DNA of 47,178 nucleotides, taken from the NCBI GenBank assembly GCA_037176905.1, contig JBBBWG010001337.1, positions 54,855 through 102,032 on the forward strand, in the 5' to 3' direction. The stretch comes from Azolla pinnata (taxonomy: Eukaryota > Streptophyta > Polypodiopsida > Salviniales > Salviniaceae). Position 1 is the first letter of the stretch. Every line of letters starts with the position of its first letter. This document shows, in pieces, positions 31,901-41,000 of this stretch. A program made the position numbers and the translations under genes. The notes under the pieces are model-generated. The model was not told where the DNA came from. It ran no database searches and saw only the letters and a list, made by a program, of their open reading frames with translations.

Positions 31901-34294
31901 CTACAAGCCCACATATAACCACAAATCAGATACGCCTCCCACAATTAGGATACAGAATTTACATGGATGAGTGACCAGCTAACAGTGGTTAGACAGAAGA
32001 CTAGTCCCACAAGTGCCCAACATTTTCAATAAACGGGGAGCGAGCTTCCTCTTAAAAAATATCATGCAAGCCATCAAATAACATTCTGTGTACCAGAGAT
32101 CTGTTGATACATATTTAAATAAAGTTATGCTCAATTTCAATACGACCACATGGAAACGCCAAAGAATTCTGTCAATGAACCCTCAATCTATCATATCTTC
32201 ATAATAAGCAAAGCAAAACCCTGAAGATCTTAAGTGAGTTGTGTATAGCTGATGCGAAACAAGAAAATATATTCATTCACTCATTCTGTCTCAGAACATA
32301 TACAGATAGATGTCTTATTATGTTTTGAAAGTACAATACAAAAAACTATGCCGGAAGGATCTCAAACCTCTGGGAACCTTGTTATTACATCTGACGTGCT
32401 TGGTTGATCCAGTGGTAATATGTTGTAGACAGTAAACTGTCCTTGTTTAGCATTAACATCTGCAGCCTGCTGAATGAGCTGTTAAAAGACGTAGACAGTA
32501 AATCTCTTGATTCAAAATAACATGTTCAAGCACAATTTTGTTGGCCTCCCATAGACATCACCTCAGGATCCAATTCTGACAGATTTATTCTCTTTAGAAC
32601 ATCAAAGAGGACAGCTGCTGTTTGGTATGTTTTAGCCAATAAAGCACTGTATCAACAACAGACAATTGGCCACCACACAAAATAGGAGTTTAACATCCCA
32701 TTCGTCTAATGGTTATTCTTCAACTTTTGGTTTGAGAACAGAAAGAATTCATATGTACCGATCCATGTTAGCACTATTTGACTCCTCCAATGACTTTAGA
32801 TACTTTAAATGGAAATCTTCATAATATTTACGCATCTCCTTCTCATCACTAGACTCTTTCCTTTGACTGCGAGTTGGCTCATCATCCTAGCAGCATAGTA
32901 ACAAAATGAGTACTCAATATTCGACTTAAACTAATGGAGTTACCTGGGAAAATACAATTGTATTGAAAATAACAGATGACACTGTATACCCGCTCCAGCT
33001 TGTGAAGGAGAGCTGTTTTGAACTGTCTAACCCCACGCCCTAAAGAAGACGGATCCTTTTCGTGTGCTTGATCAAATGCATAGAAACGGCCTGCAAAAGA
33101 ATAATTCAAAAACTAAATCTTCAAATCTTTAAGAAAAATATCAAAGTTGTTTGTTTCATATCATATAGATATGATAGCTCAGTTTGAAATCATGTGACCA
33201 AATCAGCAACAGTTCTATTTATGAAATATATCCTATGTTTGTGTATTATACATGCGGCTAGTGTGGCAGGTGGATCAATGTGAAATTATGCATCCAAATA
33301 AGCAGCACTGGATATATAGACACACAGAGAGAACTATTGTGGCAGGTAGCATGTGCAGTGCATTCAATGGCTTATGCTGATATGCATTGCATACCTTCTC
33401 TCGATATGCAAAGCATTACACATCATCGTTACATATACATCCTCCTTCAGATATGATCATAATGATTCCTCTTATCTATCTAATCAACTCACATGCATAG
33501 CATAGTATATGCATCTGAACATAATGCACATGCATACATCTCAGCCATATGTATACAGATTTCTAGAATTCTCGTCTATAAGTGTGATATACATCATCTG
33601 TATGATAAATCTCAGACATATGTATGCTTGTAGATTTCTGCATATTCTCATGTATATGTATAATGTATATAATCATGCGTTAACCTTGTTAATCACATAC
33701 CTGCTCTGAATATCGACCTAGTAAGAGTATTACATGTTCATTCATAATGTGATTACAAGCACAATTCAATCTAGACAAATATGGTTAGTAAAAAAATGGT
33801 CTTTAAAATATTCATAGATATAATTGTAACAATGATCTGTCCATACTATCCAACACCCATATCAGTATGCCCATTTTAAATTGTTAAATTTCAAGCTAAA
33901 TCGAAAAATGGCTAAGATATAGAGGTGTGATGTTAAGATATGCATGCATATACATATGAATATAGCACCAAGTAAACTTTATCCGCAAAATACAAACAGT
34001 TATGACATGGTCATGGTCCAAGCTAGGTATGCATATGGCTATACATATGCTCAGAGCATAAAGAAATTATCAGAGCTCCTTAGCTAAGAACTTACAGAGA
34101 TAAGCTACACGGGGATGATCTTCTTCAATTTCATTAGCAACTCGAAGGATGGGTGCAATCGCAGCCAAAGAGAGAGGCACAACTTCAGAGTCCATCTCGG
34201 GAAATATCCCAGGACCAGCTGTAGGGGTCCTAGTAAGCCTTCTGAGAGGCATGGCCCTCTCCAAGCTACCTGGACGAGGGGGTGTGTTCTCCAT
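16948..34294 (-). CDS. CALS5: Callose synthase, CalS5/GSL2 type, 42 exons, 1,989 aa
   Basis: Family GT48 callose synthases make beta-1,3-glucan from UDP-glucose at the plasma membrane; CalS5 in Arabidopsis builds the callose wall around microspores. Residues 1 to about 490 are cytosolic ([51 protein letters not shown]). Membrane spans cluster at about 490-760. The central catalytic loop runs to about 1550 ([74 protein letters not shown]). More spans follow, and the end is [18 protein letters not shown]. CalS5 affinity comes from [22 protein letters not shown]-type spans and the ILAG ending. The start at 34294 ([10 protein letters not shown]) is the first in-frame ATG. All 42 exons join in phase without a stop, and the length fits the family (about 1,900-1,960) allowing for a longer N-terminus. 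The clade call is from memory of motifs. Confidence 0.95.
22860..24040 (+). other. Possible inserted gene fragment in callose synthase intron 25
   Basis: This part of the 1.7-kb intron looks unlike the neighbouring introns. Read on the plus strand, antisense to the host gene, it holds exon-like pieces. One follows TTGATTTGCAG at about 23103 and reads [20 protein letters not shown], then [19 protein letters not shown], and ends at a possible donor (GGAG/gttaaa) near 23246. A second open stretch (22884-23123) reads [20 protein letters not shown] recognise neither. No terminal repeats or target duplications could be defined. A captured gene fragment in a non-autonomous transposon is one explanation; ordinary intron sequence with chance frames is the other. 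Confidence 0.3.
26250..28130. other. Callose synthase intron 20 with a short internal repeat
   Basis: This 1.9-kb intron contains no supported gene. A block of about 43 bp (TTTGTTACACT, then ATCCTATGCAGGCTTCA) occurs at about 26925 and again at about 27138, as an imperfect direct repeat. Small open frames on either strand show no recognisable protein. Confidence 0.6.
33091..34095. other. Callose synthase intron 1, ATGCATAC-rich
   Basis: The first coding intron holds many alternating purine-pyrimidine motifs (CATATGTATAC, ATGCATAC). A short diverged duplication around CTCAGCCATATGTATAC (about 33540) and CTCAGACATATGTATGC (about 33611) is also present. No gene is seen. Confidence 0.55.
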
Positions 34295-34359
34295 CTTCTT
34301 TTGTTGAGAATTCACCTTGCACTGCTTCTTTGCAACCTTAGCTATCAAGCTAGACCGCA

Positions 34360-34650
34360 CATCCTGAACATTTTGAAGCGCTCTCAAATGATTACAGTTG
34401 AATAAAACATCGAAATGCTTACTTCAAACTCTCCCTCTGTCAAAATATGTCGAATCGAGAGGGCAGGAGGATGAAAAAAAAAGCACATATCTTCGAGTAC
34501 TCAGATACTGTTTCAACCAGCAAATCATTCCGGTTTTCTTCAAAACTGACTGCACACTTCTCAACTTTTTGAAGTGTTACCAAATGATTGCAGTCCAGCG
34601 ATACGGAGAAAAACATCAAAATGCCATTTTCAGGCCGTCCCTCAGTTGAA
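34360..34650. repeat. ~197-bp spaced duplication upstream of callose synthase
   Basis: The block TTTTGAAGCGCTCTCAAATGATTACAG...AAACATCGAAATGC (about 34371-34420) recurs, diverged, as TTTTTGAAGTGTTACCAAATGATTGCAG...AAACATCAAAATGC (about 34567-34624). It lies in the 5' leader or promoter just beyond the start codon of the minus-strand gene. The frames across it are not coding. Confidence 0.65.
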
Positions 34651-35065
34651 AAATCAATATCAAATTGGAAGGACCGGAAGAAAGAACGAGAAAAAAAACG
34701 AGGACTTTACTAATAAAACCATTCTGATTTCATGTGAAACCAACGAGAGAAAGAGCGGTGTGAGGAGCTTGGGCTTGCCTGGGAGATGCTCGATGTCAGC
34801 ACATACCTGACAAATCTGAGAGCAAAGAGATGGAAGAACGGCCCGAGAACATGCAGCTCCAAAGCCTGGTACGATCCCCGAGAAGAACCAGCATAGACGC
34901 AGCTAGTAGAAGAACAAGGAGAGGCTGGATCACGGCAGAGGAACTGGAAGCACAGGTGAAGGAGCAGGAAACCCTAATGCAGGGTTCGCAGGCCTAGGAT
35001 TCGGAGCTGGAAAAACACAGTCTATCTATCACACTCGGATCACTTTGAATATGTTCTTTCTTTTT

Positions 35066-35318
35066 TCTGTACGTACGTATGTATGTCTGTATGTATGTCT
35101 GTATCTATGTACGTACGTACGTATGTGTGTATGTACTGTATGTACGTACGTATGTACTGTATGTACGTACGTATGTATGTATGTATGTGTGTGTATGTAT
35201 GCATGCATGCATTTGTTTCTGTAAGTGCATGCATGTGTGCAGGCATGTGTGTATGTGTGCGGGCACGTGTGTACGTATGTGTGCGGGCACGTGTGTACGT
35301 ATGTGTGTGTGTATATGT
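35066..35318. repeat. GTAC/TATG/TGTG compound microsatellite
   Basis: About 250 bp consist of GTACGTAC, GTATGTAT, GCATGCAT and TGTG runs. It is strongly alternating purine-pyrimidine and locally self-complementary (GTACGTAC, GCATGC). Its tetranucleotide periodicity gives open frames on both strands of the VCMYVCMY and HTHIHTY kinds; these are artefacts. It lies in the divergent promoter region, about 0.8 kb upstream of callose synthase. Confidence 0.95.
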
Positions 35319-35677
35319 ATAGAATTAAGCATACGTATACCATGTGTGCTGTTGCATTCGCGTATGTTTCAACCAATCGTGGATGGTAGATCATCTTTCG
35401 AGTTGGATTGGATTAACAAGCTAGGGAAAAAATAAATAAAGATTAAAATTTTAAAAAATGACCGTGGTCCATATTATATAATGATTGAATCACATGTCAT
35501 CACATGTTATAGAAGAGAGAGTAAGTTGGGGGGAAATCAACCAGAAAATACAAATAATACATAAAGAAATGGAAAGAAAAATGATAGAAGGAAAAGAAAA
35601 ACAGGAACGCGCATTTTTCCCTTGCCAAACGTATTTGTTTTCAAACTTTTGCACAAACACGTTTATTACGTTTTATG
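35319..35677. repeat. Direct repeat, copy A
   Basis: This block begins ATAGAATTAAGCATACGTAT and ends near CACAAACACGTTTATTACGT. It is homologous over its whole length to copy B at 36781-37086, with many substitutions and indels, so the pair is old. Shared landmarks include TTGAATCACATG, GATTAAAATTT and GCACAAACACGTTT. It could be an ordinary segmental duplication or a worn terminal repeat of a short LTR-type element; I cannot tell which. Confidence 0.75.
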
Positions 35678-35795
35678 TATATATGTATGTGTGGGTGTAT
35701 ATATGCATGTATGCGGGCATGTATATACGTATGTGTGTGTATATGTATATATGTGTCGGTATGTATGTATGCATGCATGTGTGTGTGTGCACTTG
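35678..35795. repeat. TATG/TGTG microsatellite after repeat copy A
   Basis: TATGTATGTGTGGG-like, TATATATGCATG and GCATGCATGTGTGTG runs extend directly from the end of repeat copy A. They resemble the larger microsatellite that precedes copy A. Copy B has no matching tract on either side. Confidence 0.85.
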
Positions 35796-36780
35796 TTCAA
35801 TTATGGGCTCGATTGATCGATCAATTGTAACTGTATACAAACATCTTAGCAGAGCTCCGCGCGGAGAAGCCTAGTGATAGATCGGCCATTCGTCCGATCG
35901 GAGCGATCAGCTCGAACTACCTGAGTTTCAAAATCCAAACTTTCTTGTGTCATTGCGTAGCTTGCTCTCTTGCGCTTCGATTCAAGTCAAAAAACTCAGA
36001 AATCTGATATCGCACGAGGGAGCTATGAGCTTTTTCTACATGAACAGCTCGAAAGATCTCTCCGTATGCGGAGAACCTTAGCTCTGCAAACAGGCTTGGC
36101 GGAGCTCTTTGTGGGGAGGAGGACCCCACCGGATCGATCGTTCATCTCGCTCGAACAACTGTGAGCAGTAGAACGAAAGAACGAGGAACAACACATGGCT
36201 AGACTTTGTGTGTTCCATAGCGAGTTAATATCAACGCACTGTTGTTAAGACAAGACCGAGTTTGATGGGCACTTACTTTGTGGTTAACAAAACATCAGAA
36301 CATCAGACTTTGTTCATCGGAGAAGGACGTTCCAACACTCATACTCGACGATGTTTCGTCGACCCTCTTTAAAACAAGGCTATCGATGCTTTGTAGACTC
36401 CGCTTTATTCTCGTCATTGGATTCTTTTTGGTATCTATCATTCTTACAGGCAATACTAAACTCGGTAAAGAAACGTATTGCATTATTCGAGAGAAGAAAA
36501 GGCCGATTAGGGGCAAGTAAGCAAAGTCGTGGGAATTTTTGGAATGCTTTTCATATTTTACTCACAAATCAAAGTGCATAAGTATATGGTGAAGCTGGAA
36601 AGTGCTCTTCTAGTATCGCCTTCCCTTCCTATTGTTGCCTCTATTGCAACCACCTTGTTACCAACCAAAACTTTCTCTTTTTCAGGAACAACAGAAAAAC
36701 ATTGATCTCAGAAATCAACAAAACCACGTGTCTAACCCCCGTTACCGTAACTTTATCTCTGTATGTACATGGTTTGCAGC
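35796..36780. other. Unique segment between the two direct repeats
   Basis: About 1 kb lie between copies A and B. Only short open frames are present, none recognisable. There is a perfect 10-bp inverted pair (AGAGCTCCGC at about 35853, GCGGAGCTCT at about 36099), too short to call terminal inverted repeats. No gag, pol, transposase or primer-binding site is recognisable. Confidence 0.5.
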
Positions 36781-37086
36781 ATAGAATTAACCATACGTAT
36801 AGCATACGCATTTGCATTCGCATACGTTTTTCAACCAAACGTGAATGGTAAATCATCTCTAAGTTGGAAGAAAAAAAGATTAAAATTTCAGAAAATGACT
36901 ATGGTCTATATTATACAATGATTGAATCACATGTTATATACGAGAGACTGAGATCGGGGAAAAAACAAAAAAAAAACCAGAAAAAATACATAAAAAAGGA
37001 AAAAAAAGAACACGTATTTTATCCTTTTCAGACGTGTTCGTTTTCAAACGTTTGAATGCTTGCACAAACACGTTTGTTATGTTCTA
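36781..37086. repeat. Direct repeat, copy B
   Basis: This is the partner of copy A: it starts ATAGAATTAACCATACGTAT and ends near CACAAACACGTTTGTTATGT. It is about 50 bp shorter than copy A through internal deletions, and has the same orientation. From 37087 to 37660 I see no gene; an AATCCAAGTCC-type short repeat lies near 37320-37345. Confidence 0.75.
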
Positions 37087-37660
37087 CGGTTGGCAATTAT
37101 CAGAAACAAACCTTTGCATGTATGTGCATTTACACTAAATTCCAAATCATACTGCAGCGTGTAATAACAAACAATTTTATAATATTTCTTTTTTTTTTGT
37201 AGGGCATCAATATGGGCTAACTTGATTTCCATTGCCGCTGCAGAACATTTGCAACACTATCGCATTTTGATTTTTATAACTTACAAAAATGGCTGTTGCA
37301 GCCTTTATTCCTTACGTCCCAATCCAAGTCCAAATCCAAGTCCGATCAAGCAATCTTCGTCTGTGCAGCCGAAGATGTATTTTTGTTTTACCAGAATTTC
37401 GGGGCTCGGGTAGGAATCCGGAGCCCCGAAAGTTGCAGCGGCGGAAGCTGATCGATCGATCTTCGATCCCAACTGCGACCAATCAGACAGAGAAAAAGAT
37501 GCTTTTGAAGCTTTCACAGAAGATGCAGCAGTATTCCATTTGCCAGAATCTGGAAGTGGAATCTGGAGCCATGTGAGAAAAGGCTGATACTGCTGCTTCT
37601 GCTACATGTGGCCATTTTTGTAATAAACAAATAACTTCGTTATATGACCGTTGGTGGCCG

Positions 37661-38026
37661 TTGTCAGCTGACATTATTGTTAGAAGAAGAAAGACGAAGA
37701 AGAAAGACGAAGAAGACGAAGAAGACGAAGACGAAGAAGAAGACGAATCTCGACGCCATAGCCCGCGTTCAATCTGCATCTCTGTGTTTCGATTGAGCTC
37801 CTCGCACAGAGCTCTCTTCTCCTTTCTGGCGCCTCGTCTCTGCCGCGGGCTGATCACACGCACGGATCACAGAGATCAAAGCACAATCAATGGCCGCAGG
37901 GCCCGGTGCAGTTGCACGACGGCTGCGTACGATGAATGCATTCCTCCTCGTCGCCTTGAACTCGCGCGTGGATCTGCGCTCTTCTGCGGACTCGCGGCTC
38001 TACATCGGATCGTGAGCATCATCATC
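37661..38026 (+). promoter_or_regulatory. Open 5' leader of the coiled-coil gene
   Basis: The frame of the next gene stays open for 122 codons upstream of its first ATG but contains no ATG itself, so this stretch is best read as 5' UTR. It includes a purine-rich AAGACGAAGAAG tract (37682-37750). If the true start were upstream, this tract would encode an acidic, Lys/Asp/Glu-rich N-terminus. Confidence 0.5.
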
Positions 38027-41000
38027 ATGAGTTCCTCCGGCTCCAGAATCAGAGGCAAGAAAGAAGAGATGTCGGGGATCCAAGAATCCCGCTTCCTCGA
38101 GAAGAAGAAGAAGAAACGTGGTACGCATTCGGAGCTCAGATCGATGAAGCAGAACCATATCCCAGGTTTCCTCTCAAAACGCCCGATCAAGCCTCCTCCT
38201 CCTCCTTCCCTTCCTGTTGGAAGCGATAGTGCGGCAGATCAAGAGCGGGATCGGAGAAGTGGTAAGCTTAAGATCAGCTCAGACTGCAAGCAATCGGGCA
38301 ATGCTGATGATGCTCATGCCGCTGGAAACCGGATCAAACCGCCCAAGCAAAACAAGGCGAGAAATCCGAGACCATCTCCTTCCTCTTCTAGACTAAGTCC
38401 ATCTGCTGGGATCTTCTCCGTCAAGGGCCGCCCAAGGAGTCTAACTCCTCCTCTCGAGCCCCGCAGCTGGATATGCAGCTCTCTCCCTCGTTCTCCTCCT
38501 TCTGCGACCAGAACCAGGTCCTCATCGACATTGCGCCCCACCACCGCACATGGCCTCAGAAATCCCCGACCTCCGATATCCGACAGATCTTCTCGAGCCA
38601 GGATCAATCTATCCAAATCCGCGGAATTTTCCGGCTCCGAATCCGGTCGATGCTTCCAGAAGTGCTCTGCAGATGCCTCGGAATCAGATGGTACACTCTT
38701 CTTCATCCGTGAAAGGCCGAATGAATCCGTGAATGTAGAGAAGTTACTGGGTATGTTCTCGCAATCTGATCCAGGGGTGGGGTCCTCATGTGAAAGCTCT
38801 GGCGATGAATTAGGGTTTCCACCGCCACACGTTCCTGATTGCTCTCTCTCTTCCCACAGCAATGATGATGATGGATACGAAGATCGGATTAATAGTACCA
38901 TCACAAGCGATTTTCGGATTCATTCTGCTCCAACCACAGAAGAGGATGAAGACGCTTCTTCTTCTTCTTCTACTACTGATCAGCCTTTTGGTGTTATCGA
39001 TCGTGGTGGTGTGCTTAAGGATCTGGGAAATGGAAGCATTGGAGAAGATCTGAGAAGAGACAAGCCCCCGATCAGAACCTTGAAGCCAAGGAGCCATGTT
39101 GATCATGCTTCCTCGCTAGATCGCATTATCTCGAAAGTGAAAACCAGGATCAAGAAGCTGGTAACACCTGACCATGCTTCTTCGAACCAGCTAAACTGTG
39201 GCGAAAAACCAGTTACATCTCCTCTTTCAGGTCCACAACGTCGAAGTAATTTGATGGATTCGGCCGTCTCAAGATCCGCGTTGGATCATGCTGAAAGAAT
39301 GCATCAAGGAGTCGATAATCATGCGCAAAGGGATTCAGAAGCTGATCGATATGTGGTCGAAGAGAATAGAAAAGCCGATCAACATGCTGAAAATCATCAA
39401 GAAGCTGATCCATTAGTCGTTCAGAAACACAAGAAAGCTGTTAAATTTGAAGGGAAACATAAAAAAGCCGATGTATGTTCTGGAAAATACCAGAAAGCTG
39501 ATCAGCATGTACGATTAATGCACCCAAATCCTGATCCAAGTATCGGCGTGATCTCTCATAATGGCCACCAGGATGTGGAAATCATATCAGCGCTTGAACA
39601 TCTTCAAGGCAATTTTAATGGAGAACGCAACAATGAAAACAGCTCGATGACAGAGCACAAAACCAAGAATTATGTCGAACTAGATCATAGGTCAGGGATG
39701 CTGGTGACCAAAAACTTGGAAGACGCAGTGAGACGCCTCGGGAGCTTGCATGGCGAGCATGAGGCAGCCGCCGTGAACGATTCACGGCTCCATTTGGCAA
39801 TGGAGGAGAAAGAGAACCTGATCTCCTTGGAACGAGTATCAGCTAGCTGGAAGAGAAATCTAGTGGAGGTTTTGGTGATGAAGCAGGAAGCAATTGCAGA
39901 GAACATGAGCAATGTTGCATGCTTGGAAAGAGAGATGCTTTCCAAGAAGAGTAGTGGTGCTCTGGGAGAAGAGAAGAATCAGCATAACACAGTGGGATGC
40001 AAGGATGGAGCCTCATTTAGTAGTAGGTCCCATGATCAAAACCTCACAGATGGTGAATGCGAAGTCGCCAGTGATTCTGAAATGAGTTCTCAAAGAGAGG
40101 AGATTCTGGAAGGTGATCCGAACTCTTTTGTACAAGGGTCGATTCGGGACTCTGATTCTAAGGTTAATGAGATTAGATTTGACAATGTAAGTTATGGGAA
40201 GGCTCCATGCGGTGAATTCGATGAAGAGGTTCCAGTTGCAGGAGCATTGGAGAATGAGGCAGGAATCAGAGAAATTGCTGCACAAGAGGTCGAATCTGAG
40301 AATATGGGCAACAAGTTGTTGGTGGCGATGAGCACCAAGAAGAAGAAGAAGACGATGACGAAGAAGAAGAAAGTGCAGTTTTCCGATGCTTGTAAAGCCA
40401 TTGCCAGGGTCGAGAATGGAATGGAGTTTACAGAACATAACAAGATTCCTTCTGATCTACCCGATGTTCTCGACGAAATGACGGAAAATTGTGGTTCTTT
40501 GAGCTCAGGGAAAGGAGACGCATCTTGTGCCGAACCTGACAATGCGAGTCCTTTCAATGATGCAATGGACAAGGAAACTGTATACATCAGAAGCACAGAC
40601 AACGGCGATGAAGGCGATGCTGAGAATGAGGATCAGAAGAACTGTACAGATCATCAGGCGGCGCATAGAGAACAGAGATGCAAAGTATCTGGTTCTTTGG
40701 AAAGCATTTCGAAGCTGATTCTCAACCCAAGTGATGGACATGGTGATGCATCAATATTTCCCCTTCTTGAAGCCCTACACAGAATCCATACTTGCAACAT
40801 ATATTGGAAACTGTCTGATTTATTTGAGTCTAGAGTTGGAAACTGTTCCCATTTGATTTTCCTTCCAATGCTAGATGTCGTATGAAACCTCTCTGAAGGA
40901 GCCTGCATTCTTTGTGGTCCTGCAGATCAAGCGCTAAAATCGACTGCTGTTGGGAGCTCCTCCTCAGATCTTCTTATCCAAGTAAACATCATTCCAAGGT

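Larger units (their letters stand above)
16948..34294 (-). other. CALS5: Exon map of the callose synthase gene
   Basis: Exons, 5' to 3': 34294-34096, 33090-32990, 32886-32759, 32646-32562, 32478-32368, 31479-31357, 31248-31156, 31078-30987, 30514-30388, 30290-30144, 30067-29991, 29838-29745, 29665-29540, 29409-29292, 29199-28868, 28770-28718, 28630-28570, 28495-28457, 28378-28292, 28217-28131, 26249-26031, 25915-25727, 24782-24610, 24526-24403, 24332-24238, 22526-22467, 22375-22258, 22189-22038, 21923-21814, 21722-21588, 20243-20175, 20085-19899, 19817-19712, 19593-19474, 19407-19292, 19222-19139, 19058-18946, 18858-18629, 18532-17714, 17631-17581, 17496-17314, 17184-16948. The lengths sum to 5,970 nt, a multiple of three. 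Least certain: the end of exon 18 (weak donor GTGGCA) and the start of exon 5, where a nearby AG is an alternative. The largest introns follow exons 20 (1.9 kb), 25 (1.7 kb), 30 (1.3 kb) and 1 (1.0 kb). Confidence 0.85.

Noticed and set aside
31531-31944. 137-aa minus-strand frame
   Set aside because: It lies within callose synthase intron 5, bounded by well-supported exons, and resembles no known protein.
35029-35435. His/Thr/Tyr-rich and Val/Cys/Met/Tyr-rich frames on both strands
   Set aside because: Tetranucleotide microsatellites lacking stop codons give such frames by chance.
35853-36108. 10-bp inverted repeat AGAGCTCCGC/GCGGAGCTCT as transposon ends
   Set aside because: It is too short, with no target duplication and no related internal sequence.
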